Shown in pieces: positions 1 to 7,169 of a stretch of DNA of 16,077 nucleotides. The notes under the pieces were generated by a model. It made no database searches, was not told the origin of the DNA, and was given only the letters and a program-made list of their open reading frames with translations. The stretch comes from an uncultured Lachnospiraceae bacterium. GTDB lineage: Bacteria > Bacillota > Clostridia > Lachnospirales > Lachnospiraceae. The position numbers were made by a program, and so were the translations under genes. The DNA lies in contig CANRMO010000031.1 of assembly GCA_947631755.1 (NCBI GenBank), positions 1 through 16,077 of the forward strand. Reading direction: 5' to 3'. Positions within the stretch are counted from its first letter, which is position 1. The number at the start of each line of letters is the position of its first letter.

Positions 1-668
1 CTTCCTGCGCACGGATCATTTATGAATATTATGGGGGACGGGAGAAATTTCCGCAGTTTGACGATCTGATGGAAGCAGTGGACAAAGTGGATTCTGCAAA
101 TCTGACGATAGATGAGATCCTGCACCCGACGGGGTGGGTCATGGTCGGGTTCATTATGGATCCGCGCACTGGCCTGGGCCGCTGGAGGAACTTCCGCATT
201 TCTAATTATCAGTTGATGGAAGAGTTGATCGATGCCTGCCGCACGCAGACGACAGACGAGATCTTATCCAATCCGGATGTTGTGGAGAGGATTGAAGTCT
301 ATAATGAGCAGAGCGAGAAATTCCAGGAGATGGTGCGCGAACACACCCGTGTGGAGGGCAATGTGATCATTTCTGATCTCCGCGGTGTGGACCCGATCTA
401 CTCCGGGAACCGCTTTATGATCTATAGCATGTACCCTGAGCAGAATATTTCGGCATGGATCGTCTCCGGGCGCGGCGGCAAGGGGTGTTCTGTGGCCACT
501 GGTTACAGCGTTCTGAACCGCACATCCAAGGTAAATGTCGGCAGCCTGATGCTGAAATACGGCGGGGGCGGCCATATGGCAGTGGGAACGTGCCAGTTTC
601 CGGATGAGACGATGGATGAAATGGTGCCAAAGCTCTTGAAGGAGTTAGTTGAACTGAGTAATCAGTGA
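1..668 (+). CDS. DHH/DHHA1 family phosphoesterase, C-terminal part (5' truncated)
   Basis: The reading frame is open from base 3 at the window edge, so the true start lies outside; 221 residues are visible. The C-terminal part has the DHHA1 hallmark GGGGH (bases 561-575) inside LKYGGGGHMAVGTCQF, preceded by a segment reading ISDLRGVDPIYSGNRFMIY. This layout is known from DHH-superfamily phosphoesterases: NrnA/NrnB-type nanoRNases, cyclic-dinucleotide phosphodiesterases and proteins often labelled exopolyphosphatase-related. The N-terminal DHH motif, which carries the metal-binding catalytic aspartates, is not in the window, so the substrate cannot be decided. The family is cytoplasmic and cleaves small phosphodiester or phosphoanhydride substrates. 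The ATG at 69 is internal, because the same frame continues upstream with well-formed coding sequence. A strong terminator follows 26 bases after the stop. Confidence 0.85.
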   Translation, partial: SCARIIYEYYGGREKFPQFDDLMEAVDKVDSANLTIDEILHPTGWVMVGFIMDPRTGLGRWRNFRISNYQLMEELIDACRTQTTDEILSNPDVVERIEVYNEQSEKFQEMVREHTRVEGNVIISDLRGVDPIYSGNRFMIYSMYPEQNISAWIVSGRGGKGCSVATGYSVLNRTSKVNVGSLMLKYGGGGHMAVGTCQFPDETMDEMVPKLLKELVELSNQ

Positions 669-694
669 TGGGAGAACATAGGCAGTGGACAGAG

Positions 695-729
695 CGGATA
701 GGTGCTTTTTGGCGCGCCTATCCGTTTTT
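695..729 (+). terminator. Rho-independent terminator after the DHH gene
   Basis: Arms CGGATAGG (695-702) and CCTATCCG (717-724) pair perfectly. TGC/GCG extends the stem with one G-T pair, the loop is about 8 bases, and a run of five T follows (725-729). It ends only two bases before the ribosome binding site of the next gene, so it may also work as a leader attenuator for that gene. Confidence 0.85.
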
Positions 730-743
730 ATAGGAGGTCAGAA

Positions 744-1373
744 GTGAAGAAAACCTGTATCCAGTGCGGGGAGGAATTTGAGATAACGGAAGGAGAGGTG
801 GCATTCTATGAAGAAAAGGATATGCAGATCCCGGACAGATGCCGCCGATGCCGGAAATTAAACCGCATCCAGAATAGTGATCCGGTAGTAAAGAGGAAGA
901 GAGTAATCCAGGGGATGCCAAAGAACATTTTTGGGAATCCCCGCACGGTTTTGATGGCGGTATTAATCATTGCCGTGTTTGTTGTCTCCGGTGCATTTGA
1001 CCGCAGCCACGGCAAAAAGGCGGCAGACAATGTTCCGGGAAGCGCGTTATCCGGCGGCGCGGCTGCGGGAAACAGTTTACCCGGGGAAGATCCGGGTTCA
1101 CAGCATATGTTTGCTTTCCGGAACTGGGATCTTCTGAATGAGCACTATGAAAAACATGGCACAGAAATGGGCTATTTATCAGCGGAAACATATCTGTCCG
1201 GTGCCAACAAAGTTATCAGTAATCCGGAATCTCTCCACAAGAGAGAGAGAGAGGATGGGGACGATCTCTATTTTCTGGAGGAGACAAAAGAACTTGTGGT
1301 AGTGTCCACGGATGGCTTTATCCGGACATATTTTGTGCCAAAAGACGGTATCGCATATTATGACCGCCAGTAG
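744..1373 (+). CDS. Membrane-anchored zinc ribbon protein with BECR-type nuclease-like C-terminal domain
   Basis: A 209-residue protein. The GTG at 744 is chosen because AGGAGG (732-737) sits 6 bases upstream; an in-frame start at 702 would lie inside the terminator hairpin. Residues 1-40 form a zf-trcl-like zinc ribbon with paired cysteines C5/C8 and C33/C36. One membrane helix spans about residues 68-85 and is followed by a Gly/Ser/Ala/Pro-rich linker (about 90-120). Residues 123-209 contain FRNWDLLNEHYEKHG (H134, H138), GYLSAETYL, H165 and STDGFIRTYF near the end. I recognise this pattern from C-terminal domains of clostridial polymorphic toxins of the Barnase/EndoU/colicin-E5-D/RelE (BECR) class; the match is from memory and moderate. 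No toxin-export domain or immunity gene is adjacent, so it may be a domesticated RNase-like or RNA-binding domain. A (AG)7 tract lies inside the last domain. The zinc ribbon comes before the helix; topology is not certain. Confidence 0.75.
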   Translation: MKKTCIQCGEEFEITEGEVAFYEEKDMQIPDRCRRCRKLNRIQNSDPVVKRKRVIQGMPKNIFGNPRTVLMAVLIIAVFVVSGAFDRSHGKKAADNVPGSALSGGAAAGNSLPGEDPGSQHMFAFRNWDLLNEHYEKHGTEMGYLSAETYLSGANKVISNPESLHKREREDGDDLYFLEETKELVVVSTDGFIRTYFVPKDGIAYYDRQ

Positions 1374-1455
1374 GGAACAGTCACAGGGCAGATCCCGGAA
1401 CAAAAGTGGGAATACTGTTTGAATATTACAATGGAATTTTGAGGTATAGTTGGTT

Positions 1456-2415
1456 ATGAGTGAAGGAAAGACATTATATATGGTTGTGCCATGTTATAAT
1501 GAGGAACTGGTCCTGGATGAGACGACAAGGCAGCTCGTTCAAAAACTGGAGAGCTTAATGGAGCGGGGTATGATCAGCAGGGAGAGCCGTATTTTATATG
1601 TGAATGACGGTTCAAAGGATCAGACCTGGCCGATCATCGCAAGACTCCACGAGGAAAATGAGATTGTCAGTGGGCTGAACCTCTCCCGGAACCGCGGCCA
1701 TCAAAACGCAGTTCTTGCGGGATTGATGTATGCGAGGGAACACAGTGACGCCGCCATTTCCATGGATGCAGATCTCCAGGACGATATCAACGCCATAGAC
1801 GAGATGGTGGACAAGTTTAACAATGGTATTGATGTAGTCTATGGCGTGCGGAGCAGCCGGAAAAAGGATACGTTTTTTAAGAAATTTACCGCAGAAGGAT
1901 TTTATAAGATCATGAAGTGGATGGGTGTGGACATTGTGTTCAATCACGCGGACTATCGGCTGATGAGTAAGCGGGTGCTTAACCAGTTGGACCAGTACAG
2001 GGAAGTGAACCTGTTCCTGCGGGGCATACTTCCGCTGATCGGCTATCCGTCAGATACCGTATATTATGAGAGACAGGAGCGGTTTGCCGGGGAGAGCAAG
2101 TATCCGCTGAGAAAAATGATCTCTTTTGCCCTTGACGGCATAACGTCATTTAGTGTGAAACCGATCCGCTTTATCATGAGCCTCGGCCTGTTTATCTTTA
2201 TTGTGAGTATCGGCATTTTGATCTACTCTCTGGTCCGCTATTTTATGGGGGAGACGGTACTGGGCTGGAGCAGTCTGATGGTGTCGGTCTGGGCGCTCGG
2301 CGGTCTCCAGCTCCTGGCGATCGGAGTGATCGGGGAGTATATCGGAAAGATGTATCTTGAGACGAAAGGGCGCCCGCGCTTTGCGGTGCAGGATGTGCTG
2401 GACCGGGCAGAGTAG
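1456..2415 (+). CDS. GT2 polyprenyl-phosphate glycosyltransferase (GtrB/DPM1-like)
   Basis: A 319-residue enzyme. The ATG at 1456 is preferred over TTG at 1450 because GAGGT (1441-1445) lies about 10 bases upstream of the ATG and too close to the TTG. Family 2 glycosyltransferase motifs are complete: VVPCYNEE (10-17), VNDGSKD (49-55) and the metal-binding DxD as D104-A-D106 in MDADLQDD, with RFAGESKYPLRKM (209-221) as the usual acceptor-loop signature. Two C-terminal helices (about 236-263 and 272-297) anchor it in the membrane. Proteins of this layout (GtrB, CsbB, YkcC) transfer a sugar from a nucleotide sugar to undecaprenyl phosphate at the inner face of the membrane, for later modification of wall polymers or lipids. 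The sugar cannot be told from sequence. No flippase (GtrA) or GtrII-type transferase is adjacent, so its pathway partners lie elsewhere. The 82-base gap upstream has no clear promoter. Confidence 0.9.
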   Translation: MSEGKTLYMVVPCYNEELVLDETTRQLVQKLESLMERGMISRESRILYVNDGSKDQTWPIIARLHEENEIVSGLNLSRNRGHQNAVLAGLMYAREHSDAAISMDADLQDDINAIDEMVDKFNNGIDVVYGVRSSRKKDTFFKKFTAEGFYKIMKWMGVDIVFNHADYRLMSKRVLNQLDQYREVNLFLRGILPLIGYPSDTVYYERQERFAGESKYPLRKMISFALDGITSFSVKPIRFIMSLGLFIFIVSIGILIYSLVRYFMGETVLGWSSLMVSVWALGGLQLLAIGVIGEYIGKMYLETKGRPRFAVQDVLDRAE

Positions 2416-2464
2416 ATTTTATCTGCAGAATATGACGGGGAATTTAAAAAGTCTAGGAGGAATT

Positions 2465-3022
2465 ATGAGTGGGTTTGAAGATCTGGAGAGAAATATATGC
2501 GATGTGGTCTTTGAGGATCAGATTAAGCTGGGATACCGCAGTGAGGTGATCCGCCTGTACTATCCGCTGGCCAGCCTGAACCGGCTTATGGGGAAAGAAT
2601 GCACCCGGCAGCAGATGGCGGGCGTGCTGGAAGAATTTTCCCACATTGCCGCCGGGCGGCTGGGGGCGGTGGAGGTGACAAATCGTGGAGACCAGTTTTG
2701 TCTGAGGATTCCACCTGAGGGGGCGGATTATGTCCACAGTACCCGGGATGAAAATGATTTTCTGGTAAAATTTATTGAGGTGATATCTTCGCACAACTGT
2801 GGGATCGGGGATATCATAAATATTTTCCGGCAGTATTCCGATCGTATTTTTGTTGGGAAAATGGAGAATGAGGAGTTTGATTACCTGCTCTATTTTGAGG
2901 ATGGGAAGCCGAACGACTACCGCTACTGTGTTGCCCTCGAGGGGTGTCATGCCACCTATCACAGATTTACGCCGGGGGACTACGACGAGTTCGGTTTCGG
3001 GGAAGTAGTGCCGCTGGCCTGA
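2465..3022 (+). CDS. DUF3877-like conserved protein
   Basis: A 185-residue soluble protein. The start at 2465 has AGGAGG (2455-2460) four bases upstream; the frame is open further 5' but that part only overlaps the glycosyltransferase gene in another frame. The N-terminus, FEDLERNICDVVFEDQIKLG followed by YRSEVIRLYYPLASLN, resembles DUF3877, a family I know almost only from Lachnospiraceae and relatives and which has no established function. There is no signal peptide or membrane segment. The second half is rich in acidic and aromatic residues (YLLYFEDGKPNDYRYCV). It is 49 bases behind the glycosyltransferase and probably co-transcribed, but nothing in the sequence links the two functionally. 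The family assignment is from memory. Confidence 0.8.
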   Translation: MSGFEDLERNICDVVFEDQIKLGYRSEVIRLYYPLASLNRLMGKECTRQQMAGVLEEFSHIAAGRLGAVEVTNRGDQFCLRIPPEGADYVHSTRDENDFLVKFIEVISSHNCGIGDIINIFRQYSDRIFVGKMENEEFDYLLYFEDGKPNDYRYCVALEGCHATYHRFTPGDYDEFGFGEVVPLA

Positions 3023-3029
3023 ATTAAAG

Positions 3030-3058
3030 CATTTTTCTGAATATTGCAACATTTTTCT
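3030..3058 (+). repeat. Two 9-bp direct repeats with 20-bp period ahead of the LRR gene
   Basis: CATTTTTCT occurs at 3030-3038 and again at 3050-3058. A TATAAG hexamer (3073-3078) lies downstream, and no good -35 box sits at the right distance from it; the second repeat copy takes the -35 position. This could be an activator site over a weak promoter, but the repeat is T-rich and could be chance. Confidence 0.4.
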
Positions 3059-3113
3059 TTCCTGATTCGTTGTATAAGAAAGAGAGAGTACGCAAAATGA
3101 GGAGGAAAGATAC

Positions 3114-4211
3114 ATGGAAAAATTACAGGCTCTGGCATGGTTTGTTTTAGTGGCGGCATGTGTGTTGATTCCATCGGAGCGGGTGCTGGCTGCGGAAAAG
3201 TGGAATACGAAAGAAGAGGTTTCGGTGAAAATGGGGGATTGTACCTATCGGGCATATCTGTCCTCGGACAAAACAGAGAGCTGGATTTACAGAGTGGAGC
3301 TGGAGAGCCGGGTAAGGAAACTGAAATTTCCAGAAAAAATACAGGATGCGCCAGTTACGAGGCTGGGGTTTGGCAGAGAATTATTTAGTGACCCGGAAAC
3401 TTCGGATTATTACATTAGCATCTTTGGTGATTTACTGGAGCCGTGGCACGGAGTTTATGGTGAAGTTCCAGGCTGGGGGTACAATGAGGAGAAATATTAT
3501 ATTGAGTCAGTTGTTTTCCCCTCCGAGTTGAAAACAATCGAAAAGGGCTGTTTTTCCGGTATGCTGCGTTTAAGAAAACTGCGTTTTCCGAAAGAGCTGG
3601 CTGAATTGAAAGAATATACCATTTTGGCGTGTGATAGTCTCACAACTGTGATTTTTCCTGAAAAAATGAAAAAGTTTCATTCGGGAGCTTTTGACAAATG
3701 CAGGAGCATCGCATTCATTTCTATCTCGTCGGATAACGCAAATTTTATGACGAAACAAAATTTTTTGCTTGGGAAAAGGGGAAAGACTCTGGTGTGGGCC
3801 GCGCCCGCCACGAAAACTATTGTGATTCCCGGTTCAGTAAAAAAAATAAGTGCCCGCGCGCTGAAAGGTTCCAGGGCCGGGAGCGTTGTCCTGCCAAAGT
3901 CTGTAGAATATATTGGTTCAAAGGCTCTTTGCGGGAAGTATATAAAAAAGGTGGAGCTTAAAAAGGGAAATAAGGTATATAAAATAAAAAACGGCTGCAT
4001 TTATGAAAAAAAGAATGGCCGGATAACGGCTGTCCTGGTAGAGAGGGGCTGCGTGAAAATTCCATCGGAAGTTAAAATACTGGGCGGAGGCGTCTCAGTC
4101 ATGGGAAAGAATATTAAGCGTGTATATGTTCCGAAAGCAGCAAAGAAAAAATATACCCGGTGGATAAAAAAACATGGGTGGTTAGGACTGGATGACCTGT
4201 ACACATATTAA
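3114..4211 (+). CDS. Secreted BspA-type leucine-rich repeat (LRR_5) protein
   Basis: A 365-residue exported protein. AGGAGG (3100-3105) lies 8 bases before the ATG. Residues 1-27 form a signal peptide with likely cleavage at VLA/AEKW. The rest is a series of irregular BspA-like repeats alternating strand phrases with I/V-P or F-P starts: VVFPSELKTIEKGCF, LRFPKELAEL, VIFPEKMKKFHSGAF, IVIPGSVKKISARAL and VVLPKSVEYIGSKAL. It closes with a typical final strand and a basic tail (RVYVPKAAKKKYTRW). Such repeats usually mediate binding to host or bacterial surfaces. No LPXTG motif, choline-binding repeat or membrane anchor is seen, so it is probably released or held by charge. The protein is lysine-rich, with A-rich codons, more so than its neighbours. 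The ABC importer follows 43 bases downstream with no terminator between, so some co-transcription is possible. Confidence 0.85.
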   Translation: MEKLQALAWFVLVAACVLIPSERVLAAEKWNTKEEVSVKMGDCTYRAYLSSDKTESWIYRVELESRVRKLKFPEKIQDAPVTRLGFGRELFSDPETSDYYISIFGDLLEPWHGVYGEVPGWGYNEEKYYIESVVFPSELKTIEKGCFSGMLRLRKLRFPKELAELKEYTILACDSLTTVIFPEKMKKFHSGAFDKCRSIAFISISSDNANFMTKQNFLLGKRGKTLVWAAPATKTIVIPGSVKKISARALKGSRAGSVVLPKSVEYIGSKALCGKYIKKVELKKGNKVYKIKNGCIYEKKNGRITAVLVERGCVKIPSEVKILGGGVSVMGKNIKRVYVPKAAKKKYTRWIKKHGWLGLDDLYTY

Positions 4212-4254
4212 AGTTAGTTTGCTGAGAAACAAAAAAGAAAGCGAGGATGTTTTT

Positions 4255-5772
4255 ATGAAAGTGAAGTTTTTGTTTGCTGCGGTATTTCTGGGAATGCTGT
4301 GTGGCCTGTTTTTTTGTCCCGGTGGCAGCATGGCGAAAGAGCAGCAGTTTATCGTGGGCTTTGACGCTGAATTTCCACCCTATGGTTATCGGAATGAAGA
4401 GGGAGAACTCGTGGGCTTTGACTTGGATCTGGCCGCAGAGGTGTGCAGGCGGAACGGCTGGGAGCTGGTAAAGCGCCCGATCGCCTGGGATTCAAAGGAT
4501 TCGGAACTGGACACCGGATCCATTTCCTGTATCTGGAATGGTTTTACTATGAACGGGAGAGAGGATCAGTATACGTGGTCGACGCCCTACATAGATAACT
4601 CCCAGGTTGTGATCGTAAAAAAGGACAGCGGCATAGAGAAGCTGTCGGATCTGGCGGGAAAAATTCTTGTAGTACAGAGTGATTCTTCGGCGCTGGCAGC
4701 GCTGACAGGGGAGGACGCCACTGAGGAAAATAAAAAACTGGCGGATAGTCTTGAAGAGCTGCAGCAGGTGGGAGATTATAACTCGGCATTTATGAATCTG
4801 GAGAGCGGGACAGTAGACGCCATTGCCATGGATATCGGTGTCGCGGCCTACCAGATGTCTGCCAAAGGTGATGTGTTCCGTATGCTGGAGGAGCGGCTGT
4901 CCTCAGAAAATTATGGCATCGGCTTCAAGAAAGGGAATGTGGAGCTGCGGGACCAGGTTCAGAAAACATTGTTTGAGATGCTGGATGACGGAACTTTTGA
5001 GAAGATCGCAAAACAGTGGGAACTGGAGAGCAGTATCTGCCTCAGCAGAGAGGATAAGGTGGCAGAGGAGGGCGCAGCGAATGCAGAGGAAAACGCTGTC
5101 AAAAAGAATAAGGTGAAAAAGCTGAGTGTGCCGGAGATTATAAAACAGTTATCATCAGGGATGCTGGCGACTTTGGCTATTTTTTTCCTCACACTGCTGT
5201 TTGCCATGCCACTGGGGCTTCTGGTGACGGCAGTGCGCATGTCGCGGATCAAAGTGTTCCAGTGGATCGCGAGGATCTATATTTCCATTATGAGGGGAAC
5301 CCCGCTGATGCTACAGCTTCTGGTGGTATTTTTCGCCCCATATTATGTGTTTGGAATCACCGTATCCTATTCCTACCGTTTTTACGCCGTGCTGATCGGT
5401 TTTTCGCTGAATTACGCCGCATACTTTGCTGAGATTTACCGGGCGGGGATCCAGAGTATTCCCGATGGGCAGCGGGAGGCGGCCACTGTGATGGGTTACA
5501 GCCGGCTGCAGATTTTCTTTTTCATTATTTTTCCGCAGATGGTGAAACGGGTTCTGCCTCCGGTGACAAACGAGGTCATTACTCTTGTGAAAGATACTTC
5601 GCTGGCGTTTGCCCTCGCCTATACAGAGATGTTTACAATGGCAAAACAGATTGCGGCGGCCCAGACGTCGTTGCTGCCGCTGTTTGTGGCGGGTGTGTTC
5701 TATTTTATCTTCAATTTTGTGGTTGCATTTATCATGGAGCGGATAGAGAAAAAACTGGATTATTACCGATAG
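4255..5772 (+). CDS. Polar amino-acid ABC importer: substrate-binding protein fused to permease
   Basis: A 505-residue fusion. The ATG at 4255 has GAGGA seven bases upstream and opens a signal peptide (cleavage probably after SMA, residue 27). Residues about 30-260 are a family 3 solute-binding domain: FIVGFDAEFPPYGY, GFDLDLAAEVCRR, R102 in the position that usually binds the ligand carboxylate, and D193 near the C-terminal hinge. A charged linker (about 262-290) leads to a HisM/GlnP-type permease (about 295-505) whose EAA loop reads REAATVMGYSRLQIFFFIIF. Fusions of this kind are known in Gram-positive GlnP-like importers and keep the receptor at the pore. Cys21 is not in a lipobox, fitting a protein anchored by its own permease domain. 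The ligand is probably a polar or acidic amino acid, not resolvable further. The ATPase gene follows at 5842. Confidence 0.93.
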   Translation: MKVKFLFAAVFLGMLCGLFFCPGGSMAKEQQFIVGFDAEFPPYGYRNEEGELVGFDLDLAAEVCRRNGWELVKRPIAWDSKDSELDTGSISCIWNGFTMNGREDQYTWSTPYIDNSQVVIVKKDSGIEKLSDLAGKILVVQSDSSALAALTGEDATEENKKLADSLEELQQVGDYNSAFMNLESGTVDAIAMDIGVAAYQMSAKGDVFRMLEERLSSENYGIGFKKGNVELRDQVQKTLFEMLDDGTFEKIAKQWELESSICLSREDKVAEEGAANAEENAVKKNKVKKLSVPEIIKQLSSGMLATLAIFFLTLLFAMPLGLLVTAVRMSRIKVFQWIARIYISIMRGTPLMLQLLVVFFAPYYVFGITVSYSYRFYAVLIGFSLNYAAYFAEIYRAGIQSIPDGQREAATVMGYSRLQIFFFIIFPQMVKRVLPPVTNEVITLVKDTSLAFALAYTEMFTMAKQIAAAQTSLLPLFVAGVFYFIFNFVVAFIMERIEKKLDYYR

Positions 5773-5794
5773 ATTGAAAAACGGAAAGTTTTTA

Positions 5795-5824
5795 TAATCT
5801 AAATTATAATAATCTGGATTATAA
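5795..5824 (+). repeat. Perfectly adjacent 15-bp tandem repeat before the ATPase gene
   Basis: TAATCTAAATTATAA (5795-5809) is followed directly by TAATCTGGATTATAA (5810-5824), two mismatches in 15. The outer parts also form an inverted repeat, TTTATAATC (5791-5799) with GATTATAAA (5817-5825). The block ends three bases before the ribosome binding site of the ATPase gene. It may be an operator, an RNA hairpin tuning permease/ATPase ratio, or only a slippage duplication. Confidence 0.8.
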
Positions 5825-5841
5825 ATAGGAGGAATATAGAT

Positions 5842-6597
5842 ATGAGCGTTTTGGTAATGGATCATGTTGAGAAGAGCTTTGACGGGAAAGAGGTGTTGAA
5901 AGATATCACTCTACGGGTGGATGAGGGGGAGGTAGTTTCTGTGCTCGGCCCCTCCGGGTCCGGAAAATCCACGCTATTGCGCTGCGCCACGTTTCTGGAG
6001 CGGATGGATCAGGGAGAGATATCTTATGGTGAGGAAAAGTTTGTGCGGAAAGGAAATACCGGAGCCGTGTACCCGGATAAAAAGACAATACAGAGGGCCC
6101 AGGAGTATTTTGGCTTAGTGTTTCAGGATTTTAATCTGTTTCCGCATTACTCGGTGATGAAAAATATCACAGACGCCCCGCTGAAAGTGCAGAGGCGGGA
6201 GCGGACGGAAGTTTTTGAGGAGGCGCGGCAGCTGTTAAAAAAGCTCGGCCTGGAGGGGAGAGAGGAAGCGTATCCCTGTGAATTGTCCGGCGGGCAGCAG
6301 CAGAGGGTTGCCATTGCCAGGGCGCTGGCACTGAACCCGAAAATGTTGTTTTTTGACGAGCCGACTTCTGCTCTTGATCCAGAGATCACCGCGGAGATTC
6401 TGCGGGTGCTGAAACAGCTGGCGGAGGAGAAGATGACTATGGTAATCGTCACCCACGAGATTGATTTTGCGAGAGCCGTGTCCGACCGGGTTGTCTTTAT
6501 GGATGGCGGTATGGTGGTCGAAGAGGGGACGCCAGAGCAGGTGATCGACAACCCCTCCAATGAGAGGACAAGGGCATTTTTGACAAAATTGAGATAA
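5842..6597 (+). CDS. Amino-acid ABC transporter ATP-binding protein (GlnQ-like)
   Basis: A 251-residue ATPase with AGGAGG (5828-5833) upstream of the ATG. All nucleotide-binding motifs are intact: Walker A GPSGSGKS (36-43), Q-loop Q95, signature LSGGQ (148-152), Walker B MLFFDE (168-173) and the switch histidine H205. The family normally works as a dimer on the cytoplasmic side of two permease domains, so the fused receptor-permease encoded just upstream should dimerise as well. Between the first beta region and the Q-loop there is an extended segment (about 62-88, with NTGAVYPDKKTIQ) slightly longer than in short GlnQ proteins, a variation seen in this branch. It is separated from the permease gene by 69 AT-rich bases carrying a tandem repeat, and no terminator, so the two form one operon. 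Confidence 0.95.
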   Translation: MSVLVMDHVEKSFDGKEVLKDITLRVDEGEVVSVLGPSGSGKSTLLRCATFLERMDQGEISYGEEKFVRKGNTGAVYPDKKTIQRAQEYFGLVFQDFNLFPHYSVMKNITDAPLKVQRRERTEVFEEARQLLKKLGLEGREEAYPCELSGGQQQRVAIARALALNPKMLFFDEPTSALDPEITAEILRVLKQLAEEKMTMVIVTHEIDFARAVSDRVVFMDGGMVVEEGTPEQVIDNPSNERTRAFLTKLR

Positions 6598-6664
6598 GTT
6601 TTTGTGGAATAACGGATTGCGGCAGGGCATACACTGGTAAAAAAAGATTGCCGGAGGTATGGTG

Positions 6665-7093
6665 ATGAGCCGATGCAGAAAATTCTTCCTGTGTCTTTTG
6701 TCAATGGGGATTTTGCTGAATCTTGTGGCCTGTGGTGGTGGAGCGGCAGGGAAGAAAAAGGAGAGCCGCGGGCAGGACTGGGATTATACAGTAGTTCCGA
6801 CAGTTGACATACCGGAAGATTTTTCAAAGGAGATAGAAGAAAAAAAGATAAATGCGTTTCAGATGACTTATGATGATGGGGCATATCTGTATGTGGCCGT
6901 TGGATATGGGGAACAGGACAGCGGCGGATTCAGCATCCAGGTTCTCGGTCTGTACGAAAAGGGGGAAAATCTCTGCCTGGAGACATCGCTGGCCGGGCCC
7001 GGAGAGGGGACGGTGGTGAGTGATAAGGCCAGTTATCCCTATATCGTCATCAAAACACAGAAGACAGATAAAGAAGTAGAATTTGATGTGTAG
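6665..7093 (+). CDS. Lipoprotein with PrcB-type C-terminal domain
   Basis: A 142-residue lipoprotein. The ATG at 6665 is preferred because GGAGG (6653-6657) is 7 bases upstream; ATG 6659 would touch it. The signal peptide ends in a lipobox, LVAC, with Cys23 followed by three glycines, so the mature protein should be lipidated on the outer face of the membrane. Residues about 70-140 match the pattern of the PrcB C-terminal domain: a strand (YLYVAVGYGEQDSGG), a long hydrophobic strand pair, and the ending P-G-x-G-x(5)-K-A-S-Y-P-Y-I-V-I. PrcB was described as part of an outer-membrane protease complex in spirochetes; in Firmicutes lone PrcB-domain lipoproteins have no settled role. No protease gene is adjacent. 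It lies 67 bases after the ATPase gene and ends at a terminator, so it is probably the last gene of that transcript, or has its own weak promoter. Confidence 0.75.
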   Translation: MSRCRKFFLCLLSMGILLNLVACGGGAAGKKKESRGQDWDYTVVPTVDIPEDFSKEIEEKKINAFQMTYDDGAYLYVAVGYGEQDSGGFSIQVLGLYEKGENLCLETSLAGPGEGTVVSDKASYPYIVIKTQKTDKEVEFDV

Positions 7094-7106
7094 TGGCATT
7101 TATAAA

Positions 7107-7146
7107 TAATATCCAGGGGAACAAACAGTCCTCTGGATATTTTTTA
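7107..7146 (+). terminator. Rho-independent terminator between convergent genes
   Basis: ATATCCAG (7109-7116) pairs with CTGGATAT (7133-7140); GGGA/TCCT extends the stem (one G-T pair), the loop is 8 bases, and a T run follows to 7145. It ends the + strand lipoprotein transcript. It lies 24 bases past the stop of the - strand chemoreceptor gene and, with an AT-rich flank on that side, may serve both directions. Confidence 0.85.
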
Positions 7147-7169
7147 GTGTGCTATTCAGGCGCATATGT

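Noticed and set aside
702..743. Upstream start for the zinc ribbon gene
   Set aside because: It is a TTG-type start inside the terminator hairpin; the GTG at 744 has an ideal ribbon start and AGGAGG upstream.
1376..1419. AACAGT / ACTGTT imperfect hairpin after the zinc ribbon gene
   Set aside because: Long, poorly paired middle and no T run, so it is not a convincing terminator.
3044..3076. TTGCAA with TATAAG as a sigma-A promoter for the LRR gene
   Set aside because: The spacing is about 23 bases, too long for a normal promoter.
4255..5772. Binding protein/permease fusion as a novel architecture
   Set aside because: Fusions of family 3 binding proteins with GlnP-type permeases are already known in Gram-positive bacteria.
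5311..5865. 184-residue open frame on the - strand
   Set aside because: Antisense to the permease part of the importer and over the tandem repeat; composition rich in His, Asn and Arg typical of a shadow frame.
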